Assembly (NCBI GenBank): GCA_934196075.1
Contig: CAKPVW010000003.1
Location: forward strand, 28,379-92,378
DNA length: 64,000 nt
Reading direction: 5' to 3'
Origin: an uncultured Anaerovibrio sp.
GTDB taxonomy: Bacteria > Bacillota > Negativicutes > Selenomonadales > Selenomonadaceae
Program-made: the position numbers and the translations under genes
The notes under the pieces: generated by a model
Seen by the model: only the letters and a program-made list of their open reading frames with translations
Told to the model about the DNA's origin: nothing
Databases searched by the model: none
In this document: one piece after another, positions 1 through 8,941 of the stretch
Layout: each line of letters opens with the position of its first letter
Position numbering within the stretch: the first letter of the stretch is position 1

Positions 1-929
1 CTGTTACCAAGATGCTTACTGGCGAAAGAGAGAAGCTGCTCCATTTGGAGGATGTGCTCCATGAGCGGGTAATTGGTCAGGATGAGGCTGTTAAAGTAGT
101 CAGCGAAGCTATTTTGCGAGCTAGAGCTGGTATTAAGGCTCCTGAGCGTCCAATCGGTTCCTTTATCTTCCTTGGCCCTACCGGTGTTGGTAAAACCGAG
201 CTAGCCAAGACTTTGGCAGAGGCTCTCTTTGATGATGAGCGCAGCATGATTCGTATTGATATGAGTGAATACATGGAGAAGCACTCTGTATCTCGTCTGA
301 TTGGTGCGCCTCCAGGCTATGTGGGCTATGATGAGGGTGGTCAGCTGACAGAGGCTGTTCGCCGCCATCCATATAGTGTTATTCTGCTGGATGAAATTGA
401 AAAGGCTCATAGAGATGTTTTTAATGTTTTGCTGCAGATTCTGGATGATGGTCGTCTTACCGATGGCAAGGGCAGAGTGGTAAACTTCAAGAATACCGTT
501 ATTATCATGACCTCTAATCTGGGTTCCCATGAGATTTTGAACAAGTCCCCAGAGGAAGCAGAGAAGGCAGTTAAGGAAATTCTGAAGGAATATTTCCGTC
601 CAGAGTTCCTGAATCGTGTAGACGATATTGTGGTATTCAAGGGCTTGGCCAAGGAGCAGGTAAAGAATATTGCCGCCCTTCTGCTGCAGCAGCTTAATGA
701 TCGTTTGGAGAAGCAGCTAAAGATGCATCTTACCTGGGATGACAAGGCATTGAATCTCTTGGCAGAGCAGGGCTTTGATCCAGCCTTTGGTGCTCGTCCA
801 CTACGCCGTCTGTTGAGCCATACTGTAGAAACTGAGCTGAGTAAATCCATTATCAAGGGTGATGTCAGCGAAGGTGATACTGTGGCTATGACAGTGGAAA
901 ATGGTCAGCTGGTATTCAACAAAAAATAA
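1..929 (+). CDS. clpC: ClpC-type AAA+ Clp protease ATPase subunit, 3' part
   Basis: This is the C-terminal ~309 codons of a ClpC/ClpA-class unfoldase; the gene begins before the window and the reading phase starts at base 3. It shows the start of the second AAA+ domain (VIGQDEAV), Walker [10 protein letters not shown], Walker [10 protein letters not shown], and the sensor-2 region GARPLRRLL typical of Clp/Hsp100 D2 domains. The family feeds unfolded proteins to the ClpP peptidase in the cytoplasm. No clear terminator separates it from the leuA leader promoter a few bases downstream. In Bacilli clpC usually sits in a ctsR operon; here ctsR lies about 12 kb away. The N-terminal domains are outside the window, so ClpC rather than another Clp ATPase is likely but not proven. 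Confidence 0.93.
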   Translation, partial: VTKMLTGEREKLLHLEDVLHERVIGQDEAVKVVSEAILRARAGIKAPERPIGSFIFLGPTGVGKTELAKTLAEALFDDERSMIRIDMSEYMEKHSVSRLIGAPPGYVGYDEGGQLTEAVRRHPYSVILLDEIEKAHRDVFNVLLQILDDGRLTDGKGRVVNFKNTVIIMTSNLGSHEILNKSPEEAEKAVKEILKEYFRPEFLNRVDDIVVFKGLAKEQVKNIAALLLQQLNDRLEKQLKMHLTWDDKALNLLAEQGFDPAFGARPLRRLLSHTVETELSKSIIKGDVSEGDTVAMTVENGQLVFNKK

Positions 930-936
930 TTTTTAC

Positions 937-965
937 TTGAAATCAAGCAAATGATTTGATATACT
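937..965 (+). promoter_or_regulatory. sigma-A type promoter for the leuA T-box leader
   Basis: TTGAAA at 937-942 and TATACT at 960-965 are separated by 17 bases, a near-consensus spacing. Transcription would begin near 972, just before the T-box leader. Confidence 0.6.
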
Positions 966-971
966 CTTAAC

Positions 972-1246
972 TACACAAGTTAATAAGCAAATGCGAGGAT
1001 GGGGAGTAGTAGGATTGCAGTACCCTGCAGAGAGCTGTCGGCTGGTGCGAGACAGCAGGCAATGCAATGTGAACTGGCCCTGGAGCAGCACGCTGAACCT
1101 TTGGTGTAGGCGGTGCCGGGAACTGGCCGTTACAACAGGAGGATATGTCAGTATCCGTAAATGAGTGCACGCAGCAATGTGTGAATATGAGTGGTACCAC
1201 GGAGTTTTAAGCTTCGTCTCTGTAAGAGGAGACGGAGCTTTTTTGT
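972..1246 (+). promoter_or_regulatory. T-box leader, leucine specifier, upstream of leuA
   Basis: This is a tRNA-sensing transcription attenuator. Stem I material covers about 1025-1085, with the specifier CTG (Leu) at 1074-1076 in the context gaaCTGgccctgg; the other two leaders in this window carry their specifier in the same context. The conserved antiterminator bulge sequence GAGTGGTACCACGG lies at 1190-1203. The terminator stem pairs 1209-1220 with 1229-1240 and is followed by a T run. Uncharged tRNA-Leu should stabilise the antiterminator and switch on leuA. The specifier agrees with the enzyme downstream. Confidence 0.92.
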
Positions 1247-1297
1247 TGCCATCGTCTCCGTAGATAGTTTTGCACAATTAAGCAAAGGGAGAGATTG

Positions 1298-2968
1298 ATG
1301 ATGGAAAATGTAAAAAAATATCAGCCTGGTTATTTTATGCCCCCAACTATTGATATGAGCTGGGCTCAGAAGCAGTTCCCGGACAAGGCACCAACTTGGT
1401 GCTCTGTGGATCTGCGGGATGGCAATCAGGCTTTAGTTATTCCAATGAGTCTTGATGAGAAGATTGAGTTCTTCAAGATGTTGGTTAAGATTGGCTTCAA
1501 GGAGATTGAGGTAGGTTTCCCAGCTGCATCTGAAACTGAATATACCTTCCTGCGTCGTTTGGTAGACGAAAATCTGATTCCCGATGATGTAACTGTTCAG
1601 GTATTGACTCAGGCGAGAGAGCATATTATCAAAAAGACCTTTGAGGCTCTCAAGGGCGTTAAGAACGCCATTGTTCATGTATACAATTCCACCTCCTTTG
1701 CCCAGCGTCAGCAGGTATTCCGCAAGAACAAGGAGGAAATCAAGCAGATTGCTATTGATGGTGCCAAGCTTTTGCAGAAGCTTACCGAAGAGGCTGGAGC
1801 CAACTATCGCTTTGAATACTCTCCAGAGAGCTTTACTGGTACTGAGCCAGAATATGCTTTGGAGGTATGTAATGCCGTGCTGGATGTATGGAAGCCAACT
1901 CCAGACCGCAAGGCAATTATCAATATTCCTGTTACCGTAGAAATGTCCATGCCTCACATCTATGCCATGCAGGTAGCTTATATTTCCCAGAATTTGAAAT
2001 ATCGAGAGGCAGTAGAGCTTTCCCTCCATCCTCACAATGATAGAGGCTGCGGCGTAGCTGATTCCGAAATGGGACTGCTGGCTGGTGCTGACCGCATTGA
2101 GGGTACCCTCTTTGGTAACGGTGAGCGTACTGGTAATGCAGATATTGTTACCATTGCCATGAATATGTATGTATTAGGTGTAGATCCAAAGCTGGATTTC
2201 TCCAATATTCATGAGTTGGTGGAGCTTTATGAAAAGGTTACTAGAATGCATGTTCATGAGCGCCAACCATATGCTGGTGCCTTGGTATTTGCAGCTTTCT
2301 CTGGTTCCCATCAGGATGCTATTGCCAAGGGAATGAAGTGGCGCGAAGAGCAGGAGCCAAATCGTTGGACTGTACCATATCTGCCTATTGATCCACATGA
2401 TGTAGGCCGTGAATATGAGGCTGATGTTATCCGCATCAACAGTCAGTCCGGCAAGGGCGGCGTAGCCTATATTATGGAGCAGAAATATGGTATCTCCATG
2501 CCAAAGAAAATGCGGGAGGATTTCGGCTATTGCGTTAAGGATGTATCTGACCACAAGCATAAGGAATTGCTGGGAGATGAAATTTATCAGATTTTCCATG
2601 ATAATTATGTAAATGTTTCCACTCCATATAATCTCATTGATTTCAGTCTGAAGAAGGAAGTGGATGGTACCCGCTCCGGTTATGTAGAGCTGGAAATCAA
2701 CGGCAAGCCAACGGTATTTAAGGCAAAGGGCAATGGTCGTCTGGATGCTATTAGCAATGCCATTCAGGAGAATACTGATGTGAGATATACAGATTTGACC
2801 TATAGCGAGCATGCGCTGGAAATTGGCTCTACCTCTCGGGCTATGGCCTATATTGGGGTAACAGGTAAGGATGGCAAGATTACTTGGGGTGCTGGTATGG
2901 ACACCGATATTATTACTGCCTCTGTTATGGCCCTCTTTAGTGCCATTAATCGCATGGTAAAGAAATAA
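1298..2968 (+). CDS. leuA: 2-isopropylmalate synthase (LeuA type 2)
   Basis: A 556-residue enzyme that condenses acetyl-CoA with 2-ketoisovalerate in the first committed step of leucine synthesis. It has the HMGL-like TIM barrel with the metal/substrate motif DLRDGNQA near residue 42, HPHNDRG in the middle of the barrel, and a C-terminal regulatory domain (about residues 420-556, ending GKITWGAGMDTDIITASVMA). Length and N-terminus match the long type 2 form rather than the ~510-residue type 1. An AGGGAG ribosome site at 1286-1291 precedes ATG 1298; ATG 1301 and TTG 1295 are alternatives. The gene stands alone behind a leucine T-box and ends at a terminator, so charged tRNA-Leu level is the likely control. 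Confidence 0.96.
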   Translation: MMENVKKYQPGYFMPPTIDMSWAQKQFPDKAPTWCSVDLRDGNQALVIPMSLDEKIEFFKMLVKIGFKEIEVGFPAASETEYTFLRRLVDENLIPDDVTVQVLTQAREHIIKKTFEALKGVKNAIVHVYNSTSFAQRQQVFRKNKEEIKQIAIDGAKLLQKLTEEAGANYRFEYSPESFTGTEPEYALEVCNAVLDVWKPTPDRKAIINIPVTVEMSMPHIYAMQVAYISQNLKYREAVELSLHPHNDRGCGVADSEMGLLAGADRIEGTLFGNGERTGNADIVTIAMNMYVLGVDPKLDFSNIHELVELYEKVTRMHVHERQPYAGALVFAAFSGSHQDAIAKGMKWREEQEPNRWTVPYLPIDPHDVGREYEADVIRINSQSGKGGVAYIMEQKYGISMPKKMREDFGYCVKDVSDHKHKELLGDEIYQIFHDNYVNVSTPYNLIDFSLKKEVDGTRSGYVELEINGKPTVFKAKGNGRLDAISNAIQENTDVRYTDLTYSEHALEIGSTSRAMAYIGVTGKDGKITWGAGMDTDIITASVMALFSAINRMVKK

Positions 2969-2980
2969 TAAGCTTTGATA

Positions 2981-3022
2981 AATAACATTCTCTTGTCAGT
3001 TGGCAGGGGAATGTTATTTTTG
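2981..3022 (+). terminator. Rho-independent terminator after leuA
   Basis: The arm AATAACATTC at 2981-2990 pairs with GAATGTTATT at 3009-3018, and a T run follows. Confidence 0.8.
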
Positions 3023-3059
3023 TTCTGGTAGAGAGTTATGCATACGGGAATATATTCCC

Positions 3060-3088
3060 TTGACTTTAGGGCTAATAATCCGTAAAAT
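3060..3088 (+). promoter_or_regulatory. promoter of rny
   Basis: TTGACT at 3060-3065 and TAAAAT at 3083-3088 are spaced by 17 bases; an overlapping TATAAT at 3088-3093 is at a poorer spacing. Confidence 0.55.
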
Positions 3089-3174
3089 ATAATAGTATGG
3101 TTGTATGAGAATACAGCTGGTGAATGATAATAAACGCCATGAAATGGCAGAATAATAAAAGAAGGAGGTGTGTT

Positions 3175-4713
3175 ATTATCATTGAGATTATACTTGCAGC
3201 TATTGCCGCTTTGGTGTTAGGTGGTGCTGGAGGCTATATGATGCGCAAGCAGGCAGCCGAAAAGCAGATTGGTTCTGCTGAAGAGGAAGCCCGCCGTATT
3301 GTGAAGGCTGCTGAGTCCAAGGGCGAAGCTGCAAAAAAGGAAAAGCTATTAGAAGCAAAGGAAGATGTACATCGTCTTCGTCAGGAATTAGATCGTGAAA
3401 CCCGTGATCGCCGTAATGAATTGCAGCGTCAGGAGCGCCGTCTGGTGTCCAAGGAAGAGAATCTGGACCGCAAGCTGGATTCTTTGGAGAAAAAGGAAGA
3501 AAATCTTGCTGCCAAGGAAACAAAGCTGGAAAAGAGTCAGGCTGCTATTGATGAGCTGCATGAGAAGCAGAAGTCTGAACTGGAGCGTATTTCTAGTTTG
3601 ACTACCGAAGAAGCCAAAACCATGCTGTTAGCAGAGATCGAGGATGAGCTGCAGCATGAGAAGGCTATGAAGATTAAGGAATATGAGCAGCAGGTTAAGG
3701 ACGAGGCTGACAAAAAAGCACGGAATATTATTTCCATGGCTATTCAGCGTTGTGCTGCGGATCATGTAGCAGAGACTACTGTATCTGTGGTAGCTCTGCC
3801 TAACGATGAAATGAAGGGTAGAATCATCGGTCGTGAAGGTCGAAATATTCGGGCATTGGAAACAATGACAGGTATTGATCTGATTATTGATGATACTCCT
3901 GAAGCAGTTATTCTCTCAGGTTTTGATCCTGTACGCCGAGAAGTGGCTAGAATTGCCCTGGAGAAGCTGATTGCGGATGGTCGTATTCACCCTACCAGCA
4001 TTGAGGAAATGGTGAAGAAGGCTCGTCGTGAGGTAGATCAGCGTATTAAGGAAGCTGGTGAGCAGGCTACCTTTGATACTGGTGTTCATGGCCTTCATCC
4101 AGAGCTGATTAAGCTGTTAGGCCGCTTGAGATACCGTACCAGTTATGGACAGAATGTCCTGAATCATTCTGTAGAGGTTTCCCATTTGGCAGGCATGATG
4201 GCTGCTGAGCTAGGGGTGGATGTAATGCTGGCCAAGCGTGCTGGCTTGATACATGATATTGGCAAATCCATCGATAATGAGGTGGAGGGTACCCATGTAA
4301 CTATTGGTGCTGATATTGCTAAGAAGTATCGTGAGTCCAAGGATGTTATCAATGCGATTATGGCACATCATGGTGATGCAGAGCCAAATACTGTTGAGGC
4401 AGTATTGGTAGCTGCGGCTGATGCTGTATCTGCAGCTCGTCCTGGTGCTCGTCGTGAAAGTCTGGAATCCTATTTGAAGCGTCTTACCCGTTTGGAGGAG
4501 ATTGCTGAAGGCTTTAATGGTGTGGAGCGTTGCTTCGCTATTCAGGCTGGTCGTGAGATTCGTGTTATGGTTAAGCCTGACAAGGTTGATGATGCAGGAG
4601 CTGTTATTTTGGCTCATGATATTGTCAAGAAGATTGAGGCAGAGCTGGAATATCCTGGCCAGATTAAAGCTACTATTATTCGTGAAACTCGCGTAGTAGA
4701 TTACGCAAAGTGA
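3175..4713 (+). CDS. rny: ribonuclease Y
   Basis: Membrane-anchored endoribonuclease that initiates mRNA turnover in Firmicutes. In order: one N-terminal transmembrane segment, a long charged coiled coil (to about residue 190), a KH RNA-binding domain ([15 protein letters not shown]), and an HD metal-dependent phosphohydrolase domain with HDIGKS near residue 360. The start is unusual. A strong AAGGAGGT ribosome site lies at 3162-3169, but no in-frame ATG, GTG or TTG follows it before the membrane segment; only ATT (3175, 3181) and ATC codons are available. In-frame ATGs at 3124 and 3139 lie upstream of that site and have poor ribosome sites. I placed the start at ATT 3175; a longer product from 3124 or 3139 is possible. 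Confidence 0.93.
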   Translation: MIIEIILAAIAALVLGGAGGYMMRKQAAEKQIGSAEEEARRIVKAAESKGEAAKKEKLLEAKEDVHRLRQELDRETRDRRNELQRQERRLVSKEENLDRKLDSLEKKEENLAAKETKLEKSQAAIDELHEKQKSELERISSLTTEEAKTMLLAEIEDELQHEKAMKIKEYEQQVKDEADKKARNIISMAIQRCAADHVAETTVSVVALPNDEMKGRIIGREGRNIRALETMTGIDLIIDDTPEAVILSGFDPVRREVARIALEKLIADGRIHPTSIEEMVKKARREVDQRIKEAGEQATFDTGVHGLHPELIKLLGRLRYRTSYGQNVLNHSVEVSHLAGMMAAELGVDVMLAKRAGLIHDIGKSIDNEVEGTHVTIGADIAKKYRESKDVINAIMAHHGDAEPNTVEAVLVAAADAVSAARPGARRESLESYLKRLTRLEEIAEGFNGVERCFAIQAGREIRVMVKPDKVDDAGAVILAHDIVKKIEAELEYPGQIKATIIRETRVVDYAK

Positions 4714-4730
4714 TTTTTAAAAATAAATTG

Positions 4731-4764
4731 GGCTGTCGTCCTGGGGCGGCAGCCTGTTTTTTTT
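4731..4764 (+). terminator. Rho-independent terminator after rny
   Basis: GGCTGTCGTC at 4731-4740 pairs over its whole length (two G-T pairs) with GGCGGCAGCC, then eight or more T follow. Confidence 0.85.
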
Positions 4765-4816
4765 AGATACCTGGGCATAGATTTCTCTCATGATTTTTGT
4801 GAGAGGAGGACAGACA

Positions 4817-5323
4817 ATGAAAAAGAAAAGCAATTTTAGAAACAGCGAGGAAGCTGTAGATAGCATACATTTTGTGGCTTCCTTGTTGATATGTTTTCCA
4901 GAAATGGGCAAGGTTACTCTGGATAGCAAGGAAGAAGGGGTATGGCTGGATTTTATCCTTAGTGAGAAGCCATCAGAGGAGCGCATGACTAAGGTAAATC
5001 AGTTGCTGACTGATAGCTTGAAACTGTTCCATGAGTTAGAGGGGATTGAGGGAGCTAGGATGGCCTTTTTCTATGAGGCTCGTTCCTTACATATTTTCAG
5101 AGATATAGGTAGTCTTACGAAGAGAGAAATAGATATGTTGGTGGCTCTGGTTAAGGAAAATTTTACAGATTTATTGTTGACAGATGGAGCACAGGAGGCA
5201 GATGAGGATGCGGTAGATGCTCAGTCAGAAATGATTGATTATCGAATTCGCTTTTTGCGGGAGAATCATATTCGAGAGAATATGGTAGGCATTCGTGAGG
5301 AAGGCCGGGTTATGGTATATTAA
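4817..5323 (+). CDS. hypothetical protein between rny and ymdB
   Basis: A 168-residue soluble, acidic protein that I do not recognise. There is no signal peptide or membrane segment. The N-terminal half (VASLLICFPEMGKVTLD) looks like a small alpha/beta fold, and the C-terminus is charged and helical. A GGAGGA ribosome site at 4805-4810 favours ATG 4817 over ATG 4790. It sits after the rny terminator and 13 bases before ymdB, so it is probably co-transcribed with ymdB. No function is proposed. Confidence 0.8.
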   Translation: MKKKSNFRNSEEAVDSIHFVASLLICFPEMGKVTLDSKEEGVWLDFILSEKPSEERMTKVNQLLTDSLKLFHELEGIEGARMAFFYEARSLHIFRDIGSLTKREIDMLVALVKENFTDLLLTDGAQEADEDAVDAQSEMIDYRIRFLRENHIRENMVGIREEGRVMVY

Positions 5324-5336
5324 TAAGGAGATTTTA

Positions 5337-6113
5337 ATGAAGATATTGCTTGTAGGCGATGTGGTAGGGCGTACAGGCCGCAAAGCTTTTGATAAATATA
5401 CAAAAGAATTAAGAAAAAAATATAATGTGGACATGGTTATTGTCAACGGAGAGAATTCCGCTGGTGGCAAGGGCATCAGTCGTAAATCTTTAGATGAGCT
5501 GTTGAGAGGCGGTGCAGATGTGATTACTTCAGGTAATCATATTTGGGACAATAGAGAGGTATATGGCTTTATTGAGCAAGAGCCTTATTTGGTTCGGCCA
5601 GCCAACTATCCTCAGGGGGCCCCAGGCAAGGGCTGGTGTATATACCCTCATCGTTCAGCCAATGTGGCAGTTATCAATCTTTCAGGACGGGCATTTATGC
5701 CAGATATGGATTGTCCATTTCAAAAAATTGAGGATATTTTATCTGAAATCGGCAATCAGGCAGATGTTTTTATATTGGATTTTCATGCTGAAACCACTTC
5801 TGAAAAAATGGCTATGGGGTTTTATCTGGATGGTCGAGTACAGGCTGTTGTGGGGACTCATACCCATATTCAGACCTCAGATGCCAGAATTTTGCCTAAT
5901 GGTACTGGCTATATTACGGATTTGGGCATGGTGGGGCCATGGAATTCCATTCTGGGCGTGGAGTCGGAGATTATTATCAAAAAATTCACCACCTGTATGC
6001 CTGCACGTTTTACAGTAGCAGAGGGGCCAGCAGTATATTCAGCTGTAGTGGTTGATATTGATACTGATAAGAAAAAGGCTGTAGGTATAGAGCGTATTTT
6101 TATCACTGAATAA
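5337..6113 (+). CDS. ymdB: YmdB-family metallophosphoesterase (TIGR00282)
   Basis: A 258-residue calcineurin-like phosphoesterase. Motifs include GDVVGRTGR at the N-terminus, NGENSAGGKG, SGNHIWDN, and the late metal-binding HAETTSEK and GTHTHIQTSD. In Bacillus the homologue hydrolyses cyclic nucleotides and affects biofilm and motility choice; that role is known for the family and only inferred here. It commonly follows rny, as here with one unknown gene between. The start at ATG 5337 has AAGGAG eight bases upstream. Confidence 0.93.
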   Translation: MKILLVGDVVGRTGRKAFDKYTKELRKKYNVDMVIVNGENSAGGKGISRKSLDELLRGGADVITSGNHIWDNREVYGFIEQEPYLVRPANYPQGAPGKGWCIYPHRSANVAVINLSGRAFMPDMDCPFQKIEDILSEIGNQADVFILDFHAETTSEKMAMGFYLDGRVQAVVGTHTHIQTSDARILPNGTGYITDLGMVGPWNSILGVESEIIIKKFTTCMPARFTVAEGPAVYSAVVVDIDTDKKKAVGIERIFITE

Positions 6114-6201
6114 TATATTTAGCCTCAAGGCAGGAATCTGTTGATTTTTGGCGAATAATATCTGATGTGATAGACATAATTTTGTTAGCGAGGTATGATT
6201 A

Positions 6202-7029
6202 ATGTCAAGCGATTTGCATATGCACACCAGCTGCTCTGATGGTTTGTTGACACCAGAGGAGCTGGTTCAGGCAGCGAAGAAAGCAGGACTCAATTTTATA
6301 GCAATTACAGATCATGATACTGTAGATGGTATCTGTCAGCTTTATGAAGCTGGGCTTTATCCCAATGCAGGTATCAAGATTATTCCCGGTATAGAATTTA
6401 GCGCCCACCATGATACTAGTGAGATTCATATTCTTGGTTACAATATAGATATATTTAATAGAGAGTTAGTGGAACGACTCAATGATGTAGTTGAGGCGCG
6501 CTGGACTAGGTTTTCTACCATGGTGGAGAAGCTTCAGGCTTTGGGATATGATATTTCTGAGACAGATGTGTTGGAAATTGCTGATGGCAGTACATCTATC
6601 AGCCGCTCACATATTGCTCAAACCATGATTAGGAAGGGGTATTTTTTCAGCATTAAGGATGTATTTGAACAGCTGCTGGAAAAGGGTAAACCAGCTTATG
6701 TATCTCATTTTCGTTTGGAATCTGAGGAAATTATTGATTTGATAAAAAATAGCGGAGGTACCCCTGTACTGGCTCATCCCAAGCTGATACACAATGACGA
6801 ATTGGTTGAGCAGCTGCTAAAAAATGGCATTGAAGGCGTGGAGGCTATTTATCCTAAGCATGATGCGGAGGATACGAAGCGATATCTGGCTATGGCAGAA
6901 AAGTATCATCTGTTGGTTACAGGCGGTTCTGATTTTCACGGTATACCAGGCAGATGGCCTCAAGAGTTAGGGGAATTTGTCGTAGATGATTGTTACGCAG
7001 AGGAATTGTACAGAGAGCCTGAGCTCTAG
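6202..7029 (+). CDS. PHP-domain phosphoesterase
   Basis: A 275-residue protein of the polymerase-and-histidinol-phosphatase fold. The N-terminus carries HMHTSCSDG, followed by AITDHDTVDG, a FSAHH segment, VLAHPKL, and the C-terminal GGSDFHG, the full set of PHP metal ligands. Close relatives are annotated as 3',5'-nucleoside bisphosphate phosphatase / RNase AM (TrpH/YciV); that substrate is inferred from similarity. ATG 6202 has GAGGTA ten bases before it. It is 88 bases downstream of ymdB with no obvious terminator between. Confidence 0.9.
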   Translation: MSSDLHMHTSCSDGLLTPEELVQAAKKAGLNFIAITDHDTVDGICQLYEAGLYPNAGIKIIPGIEFSAHHDTSEIHILGYNIDIFNRELVERLNDVVEARWTRFSTMVEKLQALGYDISETDVLEIADGSTSISRSHIAQTMIRKGYFFSIKDVFEQLLEKGKPAYVSHFRLESEEIIDLIKNSGGTPVLAHPKLIHNDELVEQLLKNGIEGVEAIYPKHDAEDTKRYLAMAEKYHLLVTGGSDFHGIPGRWPQELGEFVVDDCYAEELYREPEL

Positions 7030-7098
7030 TAGGTTTTCAAGCGTGGCAGTTATAGGTAGATAATATTGGATTACTGGATATAGAAAATGGAGGGTACT

Positions 7099-7965
7099 AT
7101 GGAGGTTATAGCTTTAGTGGGGCCAAGCGGCACCGGAAAAAGTCATCGTGCTCTTTTGGTTGCCCATAACAACCAGGCAGATGCCATTATAGATGATGGT
7201 TTGCTGATAAAGGATGGCAAAATTATAGCCGGCAAGTCTGCCAAACGTGAACAGAATAAGGTATTGGCTGTCAAAAGAGCCATTTTTGTCCTGCCAGGTC
7301 ACGCAGAGGAGGTACGCCAGGCTATAGAGGAGACCAAGCCTGTGCGGATTCTTATTCTAGGCACATCTGAGAACATGGCACGGAAAATAGCCAAGGCTTT
7401 GAAGCTGCCAGAGATTTCTCGTTTTGTGCACATAGAGGAAATTGCTACTCAGTCGGAGATGGAGAAGGCTCGCTTTCATAGATTGCGAGAGGGCAAGCAT
7501 ATCATTCCAGTACCAACCATAGAATTGAAGCCTCATTTTTCTGGTTACCTGGTAGATCCTATTAATTCTCTGTTGAAGAAAAAGCGGGGCGATGGCAATA
7601 GACGCAGAACGCTAGGGGAAAAATCCATTGTGCGCCCTGTGTTTAGTTATTATGGCAAGTTGATAATTGATGACTGGGCCTTGAAGGCTATTGTCCGCAA
7701 GCTGTTGGTGGATGGTGACAATGTTACTAAGGTTTCAGATGTAAAGATTGAGCATGTCTACAAGGGTGACGGTGAAGTAGGCTTTGAATCTGCCGGCATT
7801 GTTATTGGCTGCGAGGTAGTTATTACCTATGGCAAGCATATTCCTACCCTGGTGCAAAGACTTCAGACTCAAGTACGCAAGGATGTAGAATATATGACAG
7901 GCATGGTGGTTAAGAAGGTTAATATTACTATCAAAGCACTTTTTGTCCAGCCAAAGAGATTCTAG
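7099..7965 (+). CDS. P-loop ATPase domain fused to Asp23/Gls24-like domain
   Basis: A 288-residue protein. The first ~160 residues are a small P-loop domain with Walker A GPSGTGKSH at residues 8-16. The last ~100 residues resemble Asp23/Gls24 (VRPVFSYYGKLIIDDWALKAI through the repeated beta/alpha pattern ending KKVNITIKALF). Asp23-type proteins are linked to envelope stress in Firmicutes; the role of the ATPase fusion is unknown to me. GGAGGG at 7089-7094 selects ATG 7099; ATG 7087 overlaps that site. Similar fusions occur as lone genes in Clostridia and Negativicutes. Confidence 0.85.
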   Translation: MEVIALVGPSGTGKSHRALLVAHNNQADAIIDDGLLIKDGKIIAGKSAKREQNKVLAVKRAIFVLPGHAEEVRQAIEETKPVRILILGTSENMARKIAKALKLPEISRFVHIEEIATQSEMEKARFHRLREGKHIIPVPTIELKPHFSGYLVDPINSLLKKKRGDGNRRRTLGEKSIVRPVFSYYGKLIIDDWALKAIVRKLLVDGDNVTKVSDVKIEHVYKGDGEVGFESAGIVIGCEVVITYGKHIPTLVQRLQTQVRKDVEYMTGMVVKKVNITIKALFVQPKRF

Positions 7966-7986
7966 AATAGGATAATGTATTTAAAG

Positions 7987-8027
7987 GGAGTATTTTCGGC
8001 TTGTTTCGAGAATACTCCTAATTTTTT
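7987..8027 (+). terminator. Rho-independent terminator after the Asp23-fusion gene
   Basis: GGAGTATT at 7987-7994 pairs with AATACTCC at 8011-8018, followed by a T-rich stretch. Confidence 0.75.
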
Positions 8028-8080
8028 GCTATGGAAGAACAATCTTCTAACAGGGTTGAGAATATCTTATGGTGAGCACA

Positions 8081-8107
8081 AAAAAACCGCTTCCTACGAA
8101 GCGGTTA
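8081..8107 (-). terminator. Rho-independent terminator of the minus-strand tRNA-Gln
   Basis: Read on the minus strand, AACCGCTT and AAGCGGTT form an 8-bp stem around a 6-base loop, followed by a run of T. It lies just 3' of the tRNA. Confidence 0.85.
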
Positions 8108-8115
8108 AATGTCAA

Positions 8116-8191
8116 TGGCAGGGGTAGCAGGACTCGAACCTACGAATGCTGGATTCAGAATCCAGTGCCTTACCAACTTGGCGATACCCCT
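8116..8191 (-). tRNA. tRNA-Gln (anticodon CTG)
   Basis: A 76-base cloverleaf on the minus strand with CCA encoded. The acceptor arm AGGGGTA pairs with TACCCCT, the anticodon stem CTGGA/TCCAG encloses the loop TTCTGAA, and the T-arm contains GGTTCGAGTCC. The anticodon CTG corresponds to plus-strand CAG at 8156-8158. It is the only minus-strand gene in the first 41 kb and has its own terminator. Confidence 0.95.
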
Positions 8192-8355
8192 ATATGAAGT
8201 TTGTTGCTCAATCACAACAATAAACATTATACAGCTCGGATGGGGTGATGTCAAGCAAAAATTTTGGAAAAATGTTTATAAGAATAATGGATTTTTGCTC
8301 AAATTTGTGTATAATAGGGGTATGAAGATATAAATCTGATTGGGGAGGTTTTTTT

Positions 8356-8757
8356 ATGAAATACGAATTTACGGAAGAATATTATACCGGTATTAAAATG
8401 ATTGATGAAGAGCATGCCAAGCTTTTTGAAATTGCTAATAGAGCCTATGATTTGCTGACTAATCAGTTCAAGCTGGACAAATATGATGAAATTGCAGCTG
8501 TTTTGGAGGAACTGAGGGATTATACCAAGTACCATTTTAGTCATGAAGAAGAGTATATGAAGAGCATTAATTATGGTAAACGGTTTAGCCAGATGCATCA
8601 GCATGCCCAGTTTATTGAAAAGCTGGAATCCTATGATTTAAAGGATATTGATGAAAATCAGCACGCTGGCTTGCTGGAGATTATTGACTTCCTGGCTGTG
8701 TGGCTTTTGGGCCATATCAAGGGCATGGATAAGCGCATCCCTAATGTGGAACAGTAA
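8356..8757 (+). CDS. bacteriohemerythrin-family protein
   Basis: A 133-residue four-helix-bundle protein of the hemerythrin family, which binds O2 or NO at a di-iron site. Expected ligands present are H20 (DEEH), H60 and E64 (YHFSHEE), H83, H120 and D125. The usual HxxxH motif before H83 would put a histidine at 79, but residue 79 is Gln, with an extra His at 81. The iron site may therefore be atypical. GGGGAGGT at 8342-8349 precedes ATG 8356. The gene is monocistronic and bounded by a terminator. An oxygen sensing or scavenging role in an anaerobe is an inference. Confidence 0.92.
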   Translation: MKYEFTEEYYTGIKMIDEEHAKLFEIANRAYDLLTNQFKLDKYDEIAAVLEELRDYTKYHFSHEEEYMKSINYGKRFSQMHQHAQFIEKLESYDLKDIDENQHAGLLEIIDFLAVWLLGHIKGMDKRIPNVEQ

Positions 8758-8776
8758 GTAAAATGTGAAAATATCT

Positions 8777-8820
8777 AGCCATGATATCTGCCTTTGAGGC
8801 GGTTGTCATGGCTTTACTTT
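8777..8820 (+). terminator. terminator after the hemerythrin gene
   Basis: AGCCATGA at 8777-8784 pairs with TCATGGCT at 8806-8813, followed by TTACTTTTG. Confidence 0.65.
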
Positions 8821-8941
8821 TGCAACAGTATGTGTTAATATGACAACGATGGACGGTATTCATTACAGCTTAGGTTAAGCAGGAACTGTACTATCTTTTG
8901 CTTGAATCGCCAATTCATCTGGTATGAAGGTGGTGATAGAT

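Noticed and set aside
933-1277. Minus-strand frames of 77-114 codons opposite the leuA leader
   Set aside because: They lie wholly on the complement of the structured T-box RNA, with no ribosome site or homology.
1433-2035. Long minus-strand frames opposite leuA, panB, nuoD and valS (up to 366 codons)
   Set aside because: These mirror strongly coding plus-strand genes and show no recognisable domain or ribosome site.
8109-8333. Plus-strand reading frame of 74 codons
   Set aside because: It runs antisense through the tRNA-Gln, and its first part is simply the complement of that tRNA.
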